Shown in pieces: positions 13,883 to 16,577 of a DNA stretch of 16,577 nucleotides. Position numbers and translations under genes: made by a program. Below the pieces are notes generated by a model. The model worked only from the letters and a program-made list of their open reading frames with translations. It had not been told where the DNA came from and did not search any database. The stretch spans positions 1 through 16,577 of the forward strand of contig DMAW01000075.1 in NCBI GenBank assembly GCA_003446375.1. The letters run 5' to 3'. The stretch's first letter is position 1, and every line of letters begins with the position of its first letter. This stretch comes from Eubacteriaceae bacterium (GTDB taxonomy: Bacteria; Bacillota; Clostridia; Eubacteriales; Alkalibacteraceae).

Positions 13883-15727
13883 TCAATTAATCTCTTCTAT
13901 CAAATCTACAAATTGCTGAAGTTCTTTATCGCTGCAGTGATTTTCCATTATCCTTTTTATTGTGTTGACTTCACTTAATGTCAGTCCCTGGCGTGATAGT
14001 TCGTCAATTCTCATCAGGTCTTCAGACGGTATTTTTGTAACTAGTATATACACTGCCTTTAGTTTTTTTTCAATGGGAATATCTACGCTTGCTCCTGTTT
14101 TAAAGTTAAAGCTCATAAAGTTTTCGTCTTCTAAAGCCGCAGCAGGAATCTGATAATCCTCTATCATATAAAATCCGTCTGTTGTCTGGACAATATTTTG
14201 AGTTTCATAGGAAATTGCTTCTACGGCCGTTACCATTACCGACGTGAATCTGAAAAGCATGCTTACCGAGACTATAACTGCACAGCTTGCAAATGTCAGC
14301 ACCGCCTTTTTCAAGTTATAGGTTTTTTTTACGCTTCGTTTATCCATCAAATCTGCTATGTCCTCAATCGCTACCACTTTATCTTTATTTCCTTCCTCTT
14401 TCTTTACTCCTGCAGATTGTTCTTTTGTAAATATGACTTTCACAGTTTTTAAAAGTATCTTAAGGTCAAATCCCGGAGAATATCTTTTTATGTAAACCAA
14501 ATCGAATTTGAGCTTGTTCTCAGCAGATGTGGCATAATTCGACATAACTTGTGCCAAGCCTGTTATACCGGGTTTCACCTCATACCTATGCACATACTCA
14601 GGAAATTCTTTGATAAACTCTTCTACAAATACCGGCCTTTCCGGCCTCGGCCCTACTATGCTCATGCTACCCTGAAGCACATTAAAAAATTGTGGTATTT
14701 CATCGATACGGGCAGCTCTTATTATTCTTCCTATTCGAGTGATTCTCGGATCGTTTTCAGCCGCTAAAACTGCTCCTGTATACTTTTCGGCATCCACCAC
14801 CATGCTTCTCAGTTTTATCATGTTGAATGTCTTTTGCTTAAATCCGCTTCTTTGCTGTCTATAAAAGACCGGTCCACCATCTTCAAGCTTTATGAATAAT
14901 GCTGCTGATATCAAAATTGGAAATGTCAGCACTATTCCTATTATAGCCAATATTACATCTATTATTCTTTTCACTATTCTTTGAGCTTCGCTTAAGCTGA
15001 ATCCTTCAACCGTAAAGAGTGGTACATCCCCTATTTGTGTCATCTCCGAATCTCTCATTGCTATTTCATGAATCTCAGGAACTATTAATAATCTTTTATT
15101 TTTGACTTCACAGTATGCAATTATTTCCCTTTTAAATTCATTGGTCGTAGGTGTCATCAAATATATATTGTCTGCCTTATCTATGCACGTTTTAACGCAA
15201 CCATCGTTTTCCGGAACAAATGTCAGCTTATTTATGCTTTGACTTTTCAAGACCCTTAGCAGGTTGTCTTTTTCCTTTAAATCCCCTACTATCAAAGAAA
15301 CCTTGTTTTTGAGTGCGTTTCTTTTAAGCATAGCGGAAAATGTCTTTATCCACATCAAAGATATCTCCTGCACTGCTGCTGCTACGACAAAGTAATATAC
15401 TGACATCCTTGCCGCTCCTGTAAAATAAAGCATTATTATAAGGATGTAGTTTAAAAGCAGAACAACTCCTGTTGCCTTGCCCATAACTCCGGAAAAAGAC
15501 ATGTCTAAAAAATGAAAGTACTTGTAATGGGCCAGGAGCATAACCTCAACTGACGTCGCCAAGGCAAAAAACAGCAGGCCGTAATAAACTCCAAACGGAA
15601 ACCAATTATTGTATATAAGCTTGCCTGCAATCATAAATGAGGCAATTGTGAATGCCACGACCAAAACAAACTCCAAAAGCTGAATCAGAAAAACAAAATG
15701 AATCCTTAATTTACTTTTTTTATTCAT
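13883..15727 (-). CDS. Initiating polyprenyl-phosphate sugar-phosphate transferase with extra C-terminal domain
   Basis: The product has 614 residues from ATG 15727 (GGTGG five bases upstream; an upstream TTG at 15739 is less likely). Four N-terminal helices (about 11-126) and a nucleotide-binding-like middle region precede the catalytic domain (about 250-436). Family motifs are KRIIDV (253-258), DGGPVFYRQQRSG (283-295), KLRSM, DEIPQFFNVLQG (342-353), SIVGPRPERP (356-365) and KPGITGLAQV (385-394). The enzyme transfers a sugar-1-phosphate from a nucleotide sugar to undecaprenyl phosphate, starting the repeat unit. Such proteins normally end soon after the catalytic domain. Here a linker, a further hydrophobic helix (about 472-492) and some 120 more residues follow, which topology would place outside the cell. 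I do not recognise that last domain; it ends in a helical, acidic segment. The nucleotide-sugar substrate is unknown. Confidence 0.92.
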   Translation of the reverse strand: MNKKSKLRIHFVFLIQLLEFVLVVAFTIASFMIAGKLIYNNWFPFGVYYGLLFFALATSVEVMLLAHYKYFHFLDMSFSGVMGKATGVVLLLNYILIIMLYFTGAARMSVYYFVVAAAVQEISLMWIKTFSAMLKRNALKNKVSLIVGDLKEKDNLLRVLKSQSINKLTFVPENDGCVKTCIDKADNIYLMTPTTNEFKREIIAYCEVKNKRLLIVPEIHEIAMRDSEMTQIGDVPLFTVEGFSLSEAQRIVKRIIDVILAIIGIVLTFPILISAALFIKLEDGGPVFYRQQRSGFKQKTFNMIKLRSMVVDAEKYTGAVLAAENDPRITRIGRIIRAARIDEIPQFFNVLQGSMSIVGPRPERPVFVEEFIKEFPEYVHRYEVKPGITGLAQVMSNYATSAENKLKFDLVYIKRYSPGFDLKILLKTVKVIFTKEQSAGVKKEEGNKDKVVAIEDIADLMDKRSVKKTYNLKKAVLTFASCAVIVSVSMLFRFTSVMVTAVEAISYETQNIVQTTDGFYMIEDYQIPAAALEDENFMSFNFKTGASVDIPIEKKLKAVYILVTKIPSEDLMRIDELSRQGLTLSEVNTIKRIMENHCSDKELQQFVDLIEEIN

Positions 15728-15802
15728 TCGTACCACCAACCTTTACAACAACCAAAACCGAACCTTTTATTTCACCCACTTTAGTTGAACAAGATATAAA
15801 AA

Positions 15803-15868
15803 TAACGCAAGAAAATAAACATCCAGCGTTAAAGTCAATTATTTTTAGTGTTTTCAACTGTCACTAAA
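15803..15868 (-). promoter_or_regulatory. Candidate promoter/operator region of the main biosynthetic operon
   Basis: In the 191-base gap between the VanZ-like gene and the sugar transferase, the minus strand has TTGACT (15833-15838), a good -35. No convincing -10 sits at the right spacing; TATTTT is 15 bases away. It is flanked by inverted repeats: TTTAGTG/CACTAAA (15862-15868 with 15844-15850), five bases upstream of the -35, and TAACGC/GCGTTA (15826-15831 with 15803-15808) directly downstream, followed by TTTTTAT. A third, CAAGTA/TACTTG, lies around 15881-15912. These could be operator sites or a weak attenuator. No riboswitch was recognised here. Confidence 0.35.
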
Positions 15869-15918
15869 CCTGTCTTCCATCAAGTAATCATAAATCTGAA
15901 ACATCATACTTGCATTTA

Positions 15919-16446
15919 TTATTCTGTAAAAAACTTTGCAAATATAATGTATCCAGTGTATGCACCAAGCGTATTGATGATCAAATCATCCACATCCGCC
16001 ATCCTTCCCATAGGAAATATAAGCTGAAATGACTCTATGAAAAAAGATAGCATCAGCCCTGAAAATGCTACATAACCTGCAGATGATTCTCCATGTTTCC
16101 AAACTCTTCTTAGCGCAATTAGAAATCCAAAGGGTACAAATAAAATTATATTTATCCCTACATTCCATATAAAACCTGTCAATGACTGTCTTTGAAAAAG
16201 CATATCATATATCTCTAAAAATGGTATCAAATTTATCATCCGCGGACTTTCAAGCACATTCCCTAATGGAACCAATGTCACTAGAAAAATACCTGAAATT
16301 GTCAATATCAGCAGTGCATCAATATATATGATTCTTTTTTTTAAGTCGCCTTTTCTTACCTTGATGAAAGATAAAAAAAGAACTCCTACCACAGCTATTA
16401 AAAAAACAGGGAAAAATTGACTAAAATCTTGCCACATATGTTTCAT
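15919..16446 (-). CDS. VanZ-like family membrane protein
   Basis: The product has 175 residues with about five hydrophobic segments (near 11-28, 39-60, 93-112, 122-144 and 155-171). The family pattern is clear: NLIPF (72-76), NVGINIILFVPFGFL (95-109), then SFFIESFQLIFPMGRMADVD (134-153) and DLIINTLGAYTGY (154-166). VanZ proteins are linked to teicoplanin resistance in one cluster, but the family is widespread, often next to cell-envelope or exopolysaccharide genes, and its molecular role is unclear. The ATG at 16446 has only a weak AGAGAG site; Met4 is an alternative. It reads in the same direction as the exopolysaccharide genes but is separated from them by 191 bases, so it may be a separate transcript. 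Confidence 0.88.
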   Translation of the reverse strand: MKHMWQDFSQFFPVFLIAVVGVLFLSFIKVRKGDLKKRIIYIDALLILTISGIFLVTLVPLGNVLESPRMINLIPFLEIYDMLFQRQSLTGFIWNVGINIILFVPFGFLIALRRVWKHGESSAGYVAFSGLMLSFFIESFQLIFPMGRMADVDDLIINTLGAYTGYIIFAKFFTE

Positions 16447-16577
16447 TTTCTTCTCTCTTTTCAGCGTGTATCGTATAAACCTATTTAGATTTCCTTATAT
16501 CTTATATACCCTTAAAAAATCCTGTTATACATCTGTCTAAAAATTAATTTAATAGGGATTTTCCATTTCATCAATAG
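16447..16577 (-). other. Right-edge leader; possible tail of an upstream gene
   Basis: This AT-rich stretch precedes the VanZ-like gene. Two minus-strand frames enter from the right edge: one ends at 16549-16551 (tail IDEMENPY) and another at 16512-16514 (tail ending QMYNRIF). Either may be the end of an upstream gene; the visible part is too short to decide. AAAATCC and GGATTTT can pair across a 33-base loop followed by T residues, a weak terminator candidate. No clear promoter for the VanZ-like gene was found. Confidence 0.3.

Noticed and set aside
15919..16446. Glycopeptide-resistance gene
   Set aside because: Only the VanZ-family fold is supported; no other van genes are present, and most family members lie outside resistance clusters.
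1..16577. Mobile elements, CRISPR arrays, tRNA or rRNA genes
   Set aside because: No transposase or integrase motifs, no regularly spaced repeats, and no tRNA/rRNA-like conserved segments were seen on either strand.

Overview
The window is AT-rich and reads almost entirely on the minus strand. It holds one exopolysaccharide or capsule (Wzx/Wzy-type) biosynthesis locus. Several features point to a low-GC Gram-positive, most likely a member of the Clostridia: strong AGGAGG/GGGG ribosome-binding sites, frequent TTG/GTG starts, the split Gram-positive chain-length pair (membrane adaptor plus separate tyrosine kinase), a lipoprotein with a lipobox, a VanZ-family protein and a cyclic-di-GMP class I riboswitch. 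The species cannot be fixed from this sequence alone.

Layout in transcription order (high to low coordinates). A VanZ-like membrane protein (16446-15919) comes first. A spacer with operator-like inverted repeats separates it from a long, tightly packed run: the initiating polyprenyl-phosphate sugar transferase (15727-13883), a GT2 glycosyltransferase, a GT4 glycosyltransferase, a NodB-like deacetylase-related protein, a FemAB/GNAT-like acyltransferase, a second GT2 enzyme, the Wzy-like polymerase, a second deacetylase-family protein, a TagD-like cytidylyltransferase, a LicD-type phosphotransferase and the Wzx-like flippase (ending at 3815). After a 163-base gap with its own extended -10 promoter come the chain-length regulator (3651-2947) and the BY-kinase (2956-2240).

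Downstream is a separate secretion unit. A good sigma-A promoter (2122-2150) leads into a c-di-GMP-I aptamer with an overlapping terminator-like hairpin (1937-2017). The next gene encodes a secreted, Ser/Thr/Glu-linker right-handed beta-helix protein (1832-345). A terminator-like hairpin and a consensus -10 box precede a second, paralogous beta-helix protein with a lipoprotein signal (196 to beyond base 1, partial).

Inferred working: the sugar transferase loads the first sugar-phosphate on undecaprenyl phosphate and three glycosyltransferases extend the repeat. Deacetylase/acyltransferase and cytidylyltransferase/LicD pairs could add acyl and phospho-alcohol substituents. Wzx flips the repeat, Wzy polymerises it, and the adaptor/kinase pair sets chain length. 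The two beta-helix exoproteins may bind or cut this or a related polysaccharide, and the first is under c-di-GMP control. The most noteworthy points are the riboswitch-controlled exoprotein, the extracytoplasmic C-terminal extension on the sugar transferase, a BY-kinase without a tyrosine cluster, and the deacetylation/acylation module. No mobile elements, tRNA, rRNA or CRISPR arrays were seen.
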